Assembly (NCBI RefSeq): GCF_030719215.1
Contig: NZ_CP120983.1
Span: forward strand, 992,001 to 1,056,000
Source: Streptomyces sp. Alt3
GTDB taxonomy: Bacteria; Actinomycetota; Actinomycetes; Streptomycetales; Streptomycetaceae
Reading direction: 5' to 3'
DNA length: 64,000 bases
Position numbers and translations under genes: made by a program. Positions within the stretch are counted from its first letter, which is position 1, and every line of letters begins with the position of its first letter. Below, piece after piece: positions 50,286 to 58,376 of this stretch. A model generated the notes under the pieces. It saw only the letters and a list, made by a program, of their open reading frames with translations, searched no databases and was not told the DNA's origin.

Positions 50286-51782
50286 ATGTCGACACACAGC
50301 AGTCCCTCCTCCCCCGGTTACTGGCGCGCCCGGTTCCTGCAACGCGATGTCGCCGCATTCCGGGGTGTGGCCGAAAGACACTGGCCCGGCGCCGACGCCG
50401 TGCTGCCCCGGCTGAGCCGCAGCGCCAATCACGGGCTGCTGTGGTTCGGAGCCGCCGCGGGCATGGCGGCGCTGGGCTCCAGTGCGCGGTCGCGCAGGGC
50501 GGCCCTGCGCGGGGTCGCCTCGCTGGCCGTCGCCTCGGCGGCGATCAACACCGTGGGCAAGCAGGCGGTACGCAGGGAGCGCCCGATACTGGACATGGTC
50601 CCGGTCATGAGGCAGCTGAAGCGCCAGCCGTTCACCACCTCCTTCCCGTCGGGTCACGCGGCGTCCGCGGCGGCCTTCGCGACGGGGGTCGCGCTGGAGT
50701 CGAAGGGCTGGGGTGCGGTCGTCGCCCCCGTGGCCGCCGCCGTGGCCGCATCCCGCGTCTACACCGGGGTCCACTATCCGAGCGATGTGGTGGCCGGTGC
50801 CGCACTCGGCGTCGGTGCCGCGTTCGCACTGCGGGGTGTCGTACCGACCCGGGGACAGCTGCCGGCTCCGGGCCGCCCCCCGACGGAAGCCCCGGCACTG
50901 GCCGCGGGCAAGGACCTGGTGGTGGTCGTCAACCGCGAGTCCGGCTCGGCGACCAACGCGGCGGCCCTGATCCGCGACGCACTGCCGCTCGCGGAGACGG
51001 TGGAGTGCGCACCCGCCGATCTGCAGGGGTGCCTGGAGAAGGCGGCACGCCAGGGCAAGGCCCTCGGTGTCTGCGGGGGCGACGGAACGGTCAACATGGC
51101 GGCGGCCGTGGCCGCGACCCACAGCGTGCCGCTCGCCGTGTTCCCCGGCGGGACCCTCAACCACTTCGCCTACGACCTCGGCATCGAGACCGTGCAGGAC
51201 ACCGTGCGGGCCCTCACCGCGGGCGACGCGGTCCGGGTCGACCTGGGCCGCTTCCGGCCCGGGCCGCAGGGACCGGACGGGGCTCCCGGCTACTTCCTCA
51301 ACGCCTTCAGCCTGGGCGTGTACCCGGAGCTCGTGCGGACCCGGGAGCGGTGGGCGCCCAGGATCGGCGGCTGGCCCGCCGGGGTGCTGGCGGCCGGCGA
51401 GGCCCTGCGCGGCTCACGCCCCCTGACCGCCGAACTCCAGGGCCGGCGGCGCCCCCTGTGGCTCCTGTTCGTGGGCAACGGACTGTTCCAGCGGGTGGGT
51501 CCGGCCCCGGGCCGCCGCCACAACCTGGCCGACGGGCTGCTGGACGTCCGCGTGGTGCACGGCGGCCGCACCCCCGGCCTCCGACTGCTCGCCGCGGCTG
51601 TGGCCGGACCTCTGACCCGGTCACCCGTCCACGCGGCCGTACGGCGCCGCAGGGTCCGGCTCGCAGGGCTCACACCGGGCACCCCCTACGCCTTCGACGG
51701 TGAAGTGGCGCACAGCGGGACGGAGTTGCTGATCGACAAACTGCCCGAGGCACTGACGGTGTACTGCCCGATGCCCATCTAG
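50286..51782 (+). CDS. PAP2 phosphatase-diacylglycerol/sphingosine kinase fusion
   Basis: 498 residues in two parts. About 70-200 is a PAP2 lipid phosphatase with all three motifs: KQAVRRERP, FPSGHAAS and SRVYTGVHYPSDV. About 215-495 is a DAGK-type lipid kinase: VVVVNRESGSATNAA, CGGDGTVNMAAA, FPGGTLNHFAYDLG and C-terminal FDGEVAHSG. One protein can thus in principle both remove and add phosphate on a lipid, suggesting turnover of lipid phosphate or diphosphate carriers. Start uncertain: the ATG has only a distant AGGG; a GTG 21 codons earlier is an alternative. Confidence 0.92.
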   Translation: MSTHSSPSSPGYWRARFLQRDVAAFRGVAERHWPGADAVLPRLSRSANHGLLWFGAAAGMAALGSSARSRRAALRGVASLAVASAAINTVGKQAVRRERPILDMVPVMRQLKRQPFTTSFPSGHAASAAAFATGVALESKGWGAVVAPVAAAVAASRVYTGVHYPSDVVAGAALGVGAAFALRGVVPTRGQLPAPGRPPTEAPALAAGKDLVVVVNRESGSATNAAALIRDALPLAETVECAPADLQGCLEKAARQGKALGVCGGDGTVNMAAAVAATHSVPLAVFPGGTLNHFAYDLGIETVQDTVRALTAGDAVRVDLGRFRPGPQGPDGAPGYFLNAFSLGVYPELVRTRERWAPRIGGWPAGVLAAGEALRGSRPLTAELQGRRRPLWLLFVGNGLFQRVGPAPGRRHNLADGLLDVRVVHGGRTPGLRLLAAAVAGPLTRSPVHAAVRRRRVRLAGLTPGTPYAFDGEVAHSGTELLIDKLPEALTVYCPMPI

Positions 51783-51880
51783 CGTGATCACATGGTGAGA
51801 TGCCGATCTCAGGATACGACATCGCGGCGTACCGTCGACGTCATCGCCTGCGACTGAGGTCCGAGAGAGGACGTACGGCC

Positions 51881-52690
51881 ATGCCGAAGGAATCAGCTGT
51901 CTACACACACGGTCACCACGAGTCGGTGCTGCGCTCGCACCAGTGGCGGACCGCCGCCAATTCGGCGGCGTACCTGATCGGTGGACTCCGCCCGGGCCAG
52001 GCGGTCCTGGACGTGGGCTGCGGCCCGGGCACCATCACCGCGGACATCGCCGCGCTGGTGGCGCCCGGGCGGGTGACCGCGGTCGACACGAGCAGCGACA
52101 TCCTGGACCGCGCGGCCGAGGCCGCCGCGGAACGCGGCGTGGACAACGTCGAGTTCGCCACCGCCGACGTCCACTCCCTGGACTTCCCGGACGATTCCTT
52201 CGACGTCGTGCACGCCCATCAGGTGCTCCAGCACGTCGGCGATCCGGTGCAGGCGCTGCGCGAGATGCGGCGGGTCTGCCGGCCCGGTGGCATCGTCGCG
52301 GCCCGCGACAGCGACTACGCGGCCATGACCTGGTACCCGGAGGTGCCCGGCATGCACGACTGGCTGGACCTGTACGGCCGCGTCGCCCGCGCCAACGGCG
52401 GTGAGCCCGACGCGGGACGGCGCCTGCTCTCCTGGGCCCGGCAGGCGGGCTTCACCGACATCACTCCGACCGCGGCGGCATGGTGCTTCGCCACCCCGGA
52501 GGACCGTGCCTGGTGGAGCGGTCTGTGGTCGGACCGCACGACCGCGTCGGTGTACGCGAAGCTGGCGGTGGACGGCGGCCACGCGAGCACCGGACAGCTG
52601 ACGGCGGTCTCGGACGCCTGGCGCGCCTGGGGCGAGGAGCCCGACGGGTGGTTCATGGTCCCCCACGGCGAGGTCCTCTGCCGCGCGTGA
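51881..52690 (+). CDS. SAM-dependent methyltransferase
   Basis: A 269-residue class I methyltransferase. Motif I is VLDVGCGPGTITAD, followed by VTAVDTSSDILDRA, FATADVHSLDFPDDSFD and HAHQVLQHVGDPVQALREM, as in UbiE/MenG-type (methyltransferase 11) enzymes. The C-terminal part lacks further signatures, so the acceptor is unknown. AGAGAGGA lies upstream of the ATG. Confidence 0.93.
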   Translation: MPKESAVYTHGHHESVLRSHQWRTAANSAAYLIGGLRPGQAVLDVGCGPGTITADIAALVAPGRVTAVDTSSDILDRAAEAAAERGVDNVEFATADVHSLDFPDDSFDVVHAHQVLQHVGDPVQALREMRRVCRPGGIVAARDSDYAAMTWYPEVPGMHDWLDLYGRVARANGGEPDAGRRLLSWARQAGFTDITPTAAAWCFATPEDRAWWSGLWSDRTTASVYAKLAVDGGHASTGQLTAVSDAWRAWGEEPDGWFMVPHGEVLCRA

Positions 52691-52757
52691 CCCCGCGTCG
52701 GCGGCCCGCTCACGCACCGCCGATGCGGGCGTGAGCGGTTGTCCCACGGCCCGCGGG

Positions 52758-53234
52758 TCAGGCGGTCAGCGTCGCGAGCTCCTCGTCGGCACGCCGGGCG
52801 ATCAGCGCGAGGAGGCGACCGGCAGCGGCCATGTCGTCCGCGGGCAGCCCGCCCCAGATGCGGGCGGACACGGGGGCGACCTCCTCGGCGACGGCGGCGA
52901 GCAGTTCACGCCCCGCGTCCGTCGGGCGCAGGCGAGCGCCGTCCTCGACGAGCAGGCCTGCGGCCAGGAGTTCGTCGAGAGTGGCACGGATGCCCGCCGG
53001 GTCGGCCTTGATGGAGCTCCGGACCTGCTCGACGAGCCGCTCCCGCGTTTGGGGCGCGTCGGCGCCGGCTGCGGTCCGCAGGGTGAGGTGCTGCTGGAAG
53101 GTCAGGCCGCGCAGGGACAGGAAGTGCTCCAGGACGCCGCGGGCCGCGTAGTGGGCCAGGCCGAGGGTACGGGCGTTCGCGGCGGGCGCGGCGGATGTGG
53201 GTGTGGGCGTGGGCGTGGGCGTGGGTGCGGTCAT
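52758..53234 (-). CDS. Winged-helix protein with Pro-Thr repeat N-terminus
   Basis: A 158-residue protein. Its first 14 residues are MTAPTPTPTPTPTS, encoded by a hexanucleotide tandem repeat (53197-53226). The rest is helical with a MarR-like winged helix (ERLVEQVRSSIKADPAGIRATLDELLAAGLLV and RLRPTDAGRELLAAV in pattern). It overlaps the end of the MarR-family gene by ATGA, so the two are coupled and may act as a pair. Target unknown. Confidence 0.8.
   Translation of the reverse strand: MTAPTPTPTPTPTSAAPAANARTLGLAHYAARGVLEHFLSLRGLTFQQHLTLRTAAGADAPQTRERLVEQVRSSIKADPAGIRATLDELLAAGLLVEDGARLRPTDAGRELLAAVAEEVAPVSARIWGGLPADDMAAAGRLLALIARRADEELATLTA
53197..53226. repeat. Hexanucleotide tandem repeat (five GTGGGY units)
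   Basis: Five six-bp units (GTGGGT, three GTGGGC, GTGGGT) encode the alternating Pro-Thr tail of the winged-helix protein on the minus strand. Copy-number change would lengthen or shorten the tail without shifting frame. Confidence 0.85.
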
Positions 53235-53725
53235 GGTGTCGTCCCCTGAGTGCTCTCGTCGTTCGGTCGGGATGGGGCGAGAGGTGCGTGGAGCAGAGTG
53301 GTGAGCTCGTCGGTGAACGCGCGCGTCCGTGGGGCGTCGAGGCCACCGAGTGGCTCCAGCAGCTGTTCGAGCAGCCCTTGGACCACCGTGACGGCCTGCC
53401 GCGTGACGGACTCCCCCTGTCCGGTGAGGGCGAGCTGCACGGCACGCGGGTCGCGTGGGTGGCGGGTCCGCTCGATCAGACCGTCCGCCTCGAGGGCGCG
53501 CGCCAGCTTCGAGACGTACAGCGCCTCCAGGCCGGTGTGGTCGGCGAGTTCGCGCTGACTGGGCCGCTCACCGCTGTGCCGCATGCCGTACAGCGAGGCG
53601 ACCAGTGCGTACTTCGCGTGGGTGAGGCCCAGTGGAGCCACCGCGCGATCGACCGCGACCCGCCACTTGTTCGCGACCCGCCACACCAGGAAACCGGGCG
53701 TGGGACCCGGCGGAACCTTGCTCAT
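53231..53725 (-). CDS. MarR-family transcriptional regulator
   Basis: A 164-residue regulator: LTHAKYALVASLYGM, SQRELADHTGLEALYVSKLARALEADGLIERTRHPRDPRA in pattern and LTGQGESVTRQA. The last residues are disordered. The ATG lacks a clear ribosome site and sits 12 bases from an overlapping palindrome set (53738-53762), suggesting tight autoregulation and possibly control of the divergent VOC gene. Confidence 0.93.
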   Translation of the reverse strand: MSKVPPGPTPGFLVWRVANKWRVAVDRAVAPLGLTHAKYALVASLYGMRHSGERPSQRELADHTGLEALYVSKLARALEADGLIERTRHPRDPRAVQLALTGQGESVTRQAVTVVQGLLEQLLEPLGGLDAPRTRAFTDELTTLLHAPLAPSRPNDESTQGTTP

Positions 53726-53737
53726 GACAAATAACGT

Positions 53738-53762
53738 ACATGGCTACCATGTCCATGGCTAC
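53738..53762. promoter_or_regulatory. Probable MarR operator between divergent genes
   Basis: ACATGG-CTA-CCATGT (53738-53752) is a perfect inverted repeat that overlaps CCATG-TC-CATGG (53747-53758); ATGGCTAC is also directly repeated (53740-53747 and 53755-53762). It lies in the 115-bp gap between the MarR gene and the VOC gene. Confidence 0.6.
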
Positions 53763-53840
53763 TGTTTTCGGATGTGCCGGTGTCCGCCCCGTCCCGGCTT
53801 CCCGCCCCCAACGACTCGCGCCCGAACTACCCTCGTGTGC

Positions 53841-54194
53841 ATGGAGATCTTGGGAACCACGCTACGAATCTGCGTCGACGACCTGGAGGCCTCGGTGGCC
53901 TTCTACGAAGGCCTGACCGGCACCCCGGCGCTGCGCTTCGAGCGCGGCGGGGTCTCGGTGGCCGCGATCGGCTGTTTCCTCCTGATGAGCGGACCGGAGG
54001 CGGAGCTGGAGGTGCTGCGCAAGGTGTCGGCGACCATCGCGGTCAAGGACGTCGACGAGGCGCACGCGGCTCTCACCCGGGTGGGCGCGAGGGTCGTCGC
54101 GGGCCCGCTGCCCACCCCGGCGGGCCGTAATCTGATCGCTCTGCACCCGGACGGCTCGGTCTTCGAGTACGTCGACCGGAACGTGCCCGCCTGA
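53841..54194 (+). CDS. VOC-superfamily (glyoxalase-like) protein
   Basis: A 117-residue single-domain VOC protein: LRICVDDLEASVAFYEGLTG at the start, ATIAVKDVDEAHAALTRVGA and LIALHPDGSVFEYVDRN at the end. Glu/His positions for a metal are partly present. Members act as isomerases, dioxygenases or binding proteins of toxic compounds. Divergent from the MarR gene, which commonly controls such detoxification genes. An in-frame GTG two codons upstream is an alternative start. Confidence 0.88.
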   Translation: MEILGTTLRICVDDLEASVAFYEGLTGTPALRFERGGVSVAAIGCFLLMSGPEAELEVLRKVSATIAVKDVDEAHAALTRVGARVVAGPLPTPAGRNLIALHPDGSVFEYVDRNVPA

Positions 54195-54293
54195 CCGTCC
54201 GGGCGAACGGCGAACGGCGGACTCAGGGCCCGTGTGCGCGGCGCCTCGCCTTCCGGACGGGCGCGGGCACGTACAGAAGGAGACGCCGGGTGA

Positions 54294-55211
54294 TCAACGG
54301 CTCTCCGTGCCGCCCTCCGGCTCGGCGAAGGCGCCGACGACGAGGTCGGTGAGCAGTGTGCCTGCCGTGCCGTCGGGGTCCAGATCCGGGTCGTAGATCG
54401 TGACGTTGAGCCCCACGCAGCGGGGTGAACCGACGAGCGGGCGCAGCAGGGAGGCGAGTTCGTCGGGGAACAGTCCGCCGTCGTCGGGGCTGTCGACGGC
54501 CGGCATCACGCTCGGGTCGAGCACGTCGGCGTCCAGGTGGACCCAGAAGCCGTCGAGGACGGGCGCCTCCAGGGACCGCACCACAGCCCGGGCGACGGCA
54601 TCGGGCCCCCGCTCCCTGATCTCGCCCACCGTGGCGTTGGAGATCTTCAGCGCTGCCATCTCGGCGCGGTCCTCGTCGTGGTCCCGCATGCCGAAGAGCC
54701 GGATGTCCTCGTCCCTGAGGTAGGGCCCCAGCCCTTCGATGTCGGCGAGGTCGGCCTGCCCGCGTCCGGTGGAGATCGCCAGCTCCTCTCCACCCGCCGC
54801 ACCGATCCCGCCACCGTTGCCCAGGTGACGGAAGTCCGCCGAGCCGTCGATCGCCGCGAGGCCGTACCGGCCGATACGGCGCAGGGCGAGGGTGGCACCG
54901 AGCTGGATGGAGCAGTCACCGCCGAGGACGACCGGGAATTCGCCCGCCCGGACGTGCCCCTCGATACGGTCGGCGAGGGTGCGGGTGTAACCGGCTATGG
55001 CGTCGGCGTTGAAGACGCCGTCACCCTCCTTCCAGTCGCCGCGGTCGTAGCGCGGCGGTACCACGACACCACCCTCGGACGCCCCGAGGCGCTGCACGAT
55101 GCGCCGCTCGCGGAGCGCTCCGGCCAGCTTGTGGCAGCCGGGGACGGTGCCGGGCGCGGGAGGCCGCAGTCCCAGGTTGGAAGGAGCGTCGCGGACCACT
55201 CGTGTGCGCAT
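54294..55211 (-). CDS. Arginase/agmatinase-family protein with altered metal ligands
   Basis: A 305-residue ureohydrolase-fold protein. The family motifs are recognisable but changed: GGDC at Cys100 instead of GGDH, DGSAD at 122-126 instead of DxHxD, while HLDADVLDP (Asp227, Asp229) is intact. Two of the six Mn ligands (both His) are therefore Cys and Ser. Arginase-family proteins with GGDC are found in actinobacteria, and their substrate is not settled. It may use another metal, another substrate, or be inactive. The ATG start gives MRTRVVRDAPSNLG. It ends opposite the VOC gene. Confidence 0.82.
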   Translation of the reverse strand: MRTRVVRDAPSNLGLRPPAPGTVPGCHKLAGALRERRIVQRLGASEGGVVVPPRYDRGDWKEGDGVFNADAIAGYTRTLADRIEGHVRAGEFPVVLGGDCSIQLGATLALRRIGRYGLAAIDGSADFRHLGNGGGIGAAGGEELAISTGRGQADLADIEGLGPYLRDEDIRLFGMRDHDEDRAEMAALKISNATVGEIRERGPDAVARAVVRSLEAPVLDGFWVHLDADVLDPSVMPAVDSPDDGGLFPDELASLLRPLVGSPRCVGLNVTIYDPDLDPDGTAGTLLTDLVVGAFAEPEGGTESR

Positions 55212-55303
55212 GCGGCCCATCCTCGCCGACCCGGCCGGAGGGCGTACTCCGATCGCCGAAGTCGCCCGCGTCCCGTCCGTCGCCGCCCGCGGATACGGGG
55301 CAC

Positions 55304-56488
55304 TCAGGGCCTGAGCAGCGTCTTCACCATGCCGTCCGCCTTCTTCTGGAACGTCTCGTACGCCTTCGGCGCGTCCTCCAGCGGCAGATGGTGGGTGGCG
55401 AAGCCGTCCACACCGAGCGGATCGTCGTCGACGAGCAGCGGCAGGATGGACGGCACCCAGTTCCTGACGTTGGCCTGCCCCATGCGCAGCTGTATCTGCT
55501 TGTCGAACATCTTGAGCAGGGGGAGCGGATCCACGGCCCCGCCGTAGACGCCGGACACGGACACGGTGCCGCCCCGGCGCACCGCGTCGACGGCCGTGAG
55601 CAGCGCGCTGAGGCGGTCGATGCCCGCCCTCTCCATGAGGACGCGGGCGGCGGGATCGGGCAGCTTGTTCACGGCCCACTGCCCCGCCTTGGCGGCCACC
55701 GCGCCGTGCGCCTCCATGCCCACCGCGTCGATGACGGCGTCGGTGCCCCGGCCGCCGGTGAGGTCCCGCACGGCGTCCCCCACGTCCTTGCCGTACACCC
55801 GCAGGTCCAGGGTGTGCACGCCCCGCGCCGCGGCGCGCTGCAGACGGTCGGTCACCAGGTCCACTCCGATGACGAGCCCGGCCCCGCGGTGCAGGGCGAT
55901 CCGCGCGGCCATGTCACCGATCGGTCCGAGCCCGAGGACCGTCAGGCTGCCGCCCGGGGGCACGGCCGCGTACTCCACAGCCTGCCAGGCGGTCGGAAGT
56001 ACGTCCGACAGATAGACGAACCGGTCGTCGGGCGGGCCGTCCGGGACCTTGACGGGCAGCGTGTTGCCGAACGGGACGCGCAGCAGCTCCGCCTGTCCGC
56101 CGGGCACCTGACCGTAGAGCTTGGTGTAGCCGAACAGGGCGGCGCCGCTGCCGTACTCGCGCACCTGGGTGGCCTCGCACTGCGACTGGAGCCCCTGGCC
56201 GCACATGAAGCAGTCACCGCAGGAGACGTTGAACGGGACCACGACGCGGTCCCCCCGCCTGACGGCGGTCACCTCGCCTCCGGTCTCCTCCACGACGCCC
56301 ATCGGCTCGTGCCCCAGGATGTCGCCCGGATCGAGGTAGGGGCCGAGCACCTCGTACAGATGCAGGTCCGATCCGCAGATTCCGCTGGATGTGACCCGCA
56401 CGATGATGTCCGTGGGGTCCCGGAGGACCGGGTCGGGGACCGTCTCGACACGGACGTCGCGCCGCCCTTGCCAGGTCAGTGCACGCAT
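55304..56488 (-). CDS. Zinc-dependent alcohol dehydrogenase family protein
   Basis: A 394-residue medium-chain dehydrogenase. Catalytic zinc region ICGSDLHLYE and GHEPMGVVEE; structural zinc cysteines in CGDCFMCGQGLQSQC; NAD loop VLGLGPIGDMAARIA; C-terminal GGAVDPLPLLKMFDKQIQLR. It resembles the glutathione-independent formaldehyde dehydrogenase/threonine dehydrogenase-like group. GAGGAG precedes the ATG. No partner gene identifies its substrate. Confidence 0.93.
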   Translation of the reverse strand: MRALTWQGRRDVRVETVPDPVLRDPTDIIVRVTSSGICGSDLHLYEVLGPYLDPGDILGHEPMGVVEETGGEVTAVRRGDRVVVPFNVSCGDCFMCGQGLQSQCEATQVREYGSGAALFGYTKLYGQVPGGQAELLRVPFGNTLPVKVPDGPPDDRFVYLSDVLPTAWQAVEYAAVPPGGSLTVLGLGPIGDMAARIALHRGAGLVIGVDLVTDRLQRAAARGVHTLDLRVYGKDVGDAVRDLTGGRGTDAVIDAVGMEAHGAVAAKAGQWAVNKLPDPAARVLMERAGIDRLSALLTAVDAVRRGGTVSVSGVYGGAVDPLPLLKMFDKQIQLRMGQANVRNWVPSILPLLVDDDPLGVDGFATHHLPLEDAPKAYETFQKKADGMVKTLLRP

Positions 56489-56665
56489 GCGCTCTCCTCG
56501 CTCGTCCGAGTGGATCGCCGGGGTGTTCCCCGTCCGGTCTACCGCGCGTACGCCGGTGGGGCGAGCAGGACCGGGAGCGGATGCACCGGCTCCGGGCACG
56601 GGAGAGACGCCGCGGCCCGCCCCGGGAACGCAGGGCCCGACTGGGCCGATCGGGTGACGTGGCGG

Positions 56666-57760
56666 TCAGCCTCGGGTCCTGGCCGCGCAGTCGGTCACGA
56701 CGGTGCGGAGACTGCCCGAACGCGCGAGCAGGTCCCGCTGGATCCGCGCCCCCGTCCCCCGTTCCAGCAGGGCCCGCAGGGCCGCCTGTGCGGACGCGAG
56801 GTCCCCGCTGTCGTCCAGCGCGTCATGGACGTGGTCGAGCAGGGCGTGCGCGACGTCGGCGGCCGGTTCGGGGCGCCTGGTGAGGGGATGGATCAGCCGT
56901 CCCTCCATGCCGGAGCGGGCTGCTTGCCAGTCGGCCATGCGCAGCACACTCACGGCCACCGGGTCAGGCGCGTCACCTGCCCGCCAGGCACGTGCCGCCG
57001 TCTCGACCAGGCCACGTGCGAGCGTGGCGAGCAGCACGGTGTCCGCCGGATCGAGGCACACGTCGGCCACCCTGAACTCCACCGTGGGGTAGCGGTGCGA
57101 GAGCCGTGCGTCGAAGTAGATCATCCCCTTGTCCCGCAGGACTCCCGTGCCGATCAGCTCCCCGACCTGCTCGTGGTAGCGGTCCGCCGAGCCGAACACC
57201 TCCACCGGGCCGGCCGAGGGCCAACGGCCCCAGACCCTGCTCCGGTAGCTGTCGTAGGAGGTGTCCTGCCCCTGCCAGAAAGGGGAGTTCGCGCTCAGGG
57301 CCAGCAGGACCGGAAGCCAGGGCCGCACCCGGTCGAGCACGGCGACGCCCTCCTCGTCCGACTCCACCGACACGTGCACATGGCAGCCGCAGGTCAGCTG
57401 CTCCTGCGCGGTCAGGCCGAAGCGCCGCGCCAGCCACCGGTACCGTTCGTCCTCCCCTATGGCGGGGCTGACGGGCAGCGGCGAGGTCGCCAGGGCGGCG
57501 ACGGCGGCGCCCGCCTCGGCCGCGCTGTCCGCCGCCTCGGCGCGCCAGCGTCGTATCTCCTGCGCCAGGTCTCCCATCGCACCGCGCGGCTCGGTGGCGA
57601 ACTCCAGCTGATGGTCGTGCAGTTCGGACTCGAACACGGAGTCACCCTCGGCGCGGCGTTCCGCCAGGGCCAGTACCGCCGTCGACAGCGCCCGGGGGTC
57701 ACCGCTTCCCGCGTCCACGAGCAGGAGCTCTTCCTCGACACCCACAGTCCGCACCTTCAT
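56666..57760 (-). CDS. Carboxylate-amine ligase, YbdK-type glutamate-cysteine ligase family
   Basis: A 364-residue protein beginning MKVRTVGVEEELLLVD. Family features: the EEE metal site, SELHDHQLEFATEPRG, GCHVHVSVESDEEGVAVLDR and TVEFRVADVCLDPADTVLLA. Related enzymes ligate glutamate to cysteine or similar amines using ATP. Streptomyces use mycothiol, so a role in another gamma-glutamyl or amide product is likely. The ATG is supported by homology at residue 1; an upstream in-frame extension has no ribosome site. Confidence 0.9.
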   Translation of the reverse strand: MKVRTVGVEEELLLVDAGSGDPRALSTAVLALAERRAEGDSVFESELHDHQLEFATEPRGAMGDLAQEIRRWRAEAADSAAEAGAAVAALATSPLPVSPAIGEDERYRWLARRFGLTAQEQLTCGCHVHVSVESDEEGVAVLDRVRPWLPVLLALSANSPFWQGQDTSYDSYRSRVWGRWPSAGPVEVFGSADRYHEQVGELIGTGVLRDKGMIYFDARLSHRYPTVEFRVADVCLDPADTVLLATLARGLVETAARAWRAGDAPDPVAVSVLRMADWQAARSGMEGRLIHPLTRRPEPAADVAHALLDHVHDALDDSGDLASAQAALRALLERGTGARIQRDLLARSGSLRTVVTDCAARTRG

Positions 57761-57867
57761 GTCCTCTCCGCCGCCCGCAGTCGTCCGGCACGCCCTGGGG
57801 CGTGATGAGACGCGCGTACCCCCGGCGTCACCTTTCAGACTGCCGGGCGGAGAGAGCGGTACGCCTA

Positions 57868-58029
57868 AGGGCTGTCCCGCAATCCCTGGCGGGCGCACGA
57901 CGACAGCTACGGCACCTCGCCGCGTTGCCGGAACACTCGAATACGTCCAGTATGCGGGTGTCCCTCCGCCTTGCGATGCACCGCATCTGACGCCGCGCGC
58001 TGTTCCACCAGAGATTGCGGGGCAGCCCT
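57868..58029. mobile_element. MITE-like element (162 bp)
   Basis: It is bounded by 20-bp imperfect inverted repeats: AGGGCTGTCCCGCAATCCCT (57868-57887) and the complement of AGAGATTGCGGGGCAGCCCT (58010-58029), matching at 18 positions. The interior has no coding sequence. The last base supplies the final A of the LapA-like gene's TGA stop. No clear target duplication is visible. Ends of this GGGCTGTCCCGCA type occur in many Streptomyces intergenic repeats, probably mobilised by a transposase elsewhere. Confidence 0.75.
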
Positions 58030-58262
58030 CAGCGCGCGGCCCGCCTGCGGAACAGATAGGCGCCGCAGAGCGCGCCTGCCACGAACACTCCCAGCAGCGC
58101 GGCCCAGAGCGGCATCGTGACCTTCGGAATGATCACCCGGATGGTGACCTCGGCGGTGTTCACGCAGATGAAGACGATCGTCAGCACCGCCAGGAGGGTG
58201 ACGGCGATGCGGGCGGGGCTGAAGGCGCCGCTGCTCCCGCTGGATACGTCCTTGGGGCTCAT
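58029..58262 (-). CDS. LapA-like small membrane protein
   Basis: A 77-residue protein: MSPKDVSSGSSGAFSP, a first membrane segment ARIAVTLLAVLTIVFICVNT, the EVTIRVIIPKVTMPLW loop and a second segment AALLGVFVAGALCGAYLF ending in RRRAAR. This two-segment layout with a Val/Ile/Thr-rich loop is that of LapA/YciS-like proteins (lipopolysaccharide-assembly domain), whose role in Gram-positives is unknown. AAAGGG precedes the ATG. Its stop codon is completed by the MITE end, so the original C-terminus may have been longer. Confidence 0.82.
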   Translation of the reverse strand: MSPKDVSSGSSGAFSPARIAVTLLAVLTIVFICVNTAEVTIRVIIPKVTMPLWAALLGVFVAGALCGAYLFRRRAAR

Positions 58263-58282
58263 GGGCGGCCCTTTCACTGGGT

Positions 58283-58323
58283 CCTGGGGTCCGGGGCCGG
58301 GAAGGGCGGTCCCGGACCCCAGG
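58283..58323 (-). terminator. Terminator of the X-Pro peptidase-like gene
   Basis: CCTGGGGTCCGGGGCC (58283-58298) and GGTCCCGGACCCCAGG (58308-58323) form a 16-bp stem with a single wobble and a nine-base loop, 54 bases past the stop of the minus-strand gene ending at 58377 and just upstream of the LapA-like gene. Confidence 0.7.
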
Positions 58324-58376
58324 ATGACCCCGTCACGGACCCGGGGAGCGGTGGAGCAGGGCCGTACGGGTGACGG

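Noticed and set aside
57802..57990. Short plus-strand open frame inside and beside the MITE
   Set aside because: No ribosome site or conserved sequence, and it straddles the element boundary.
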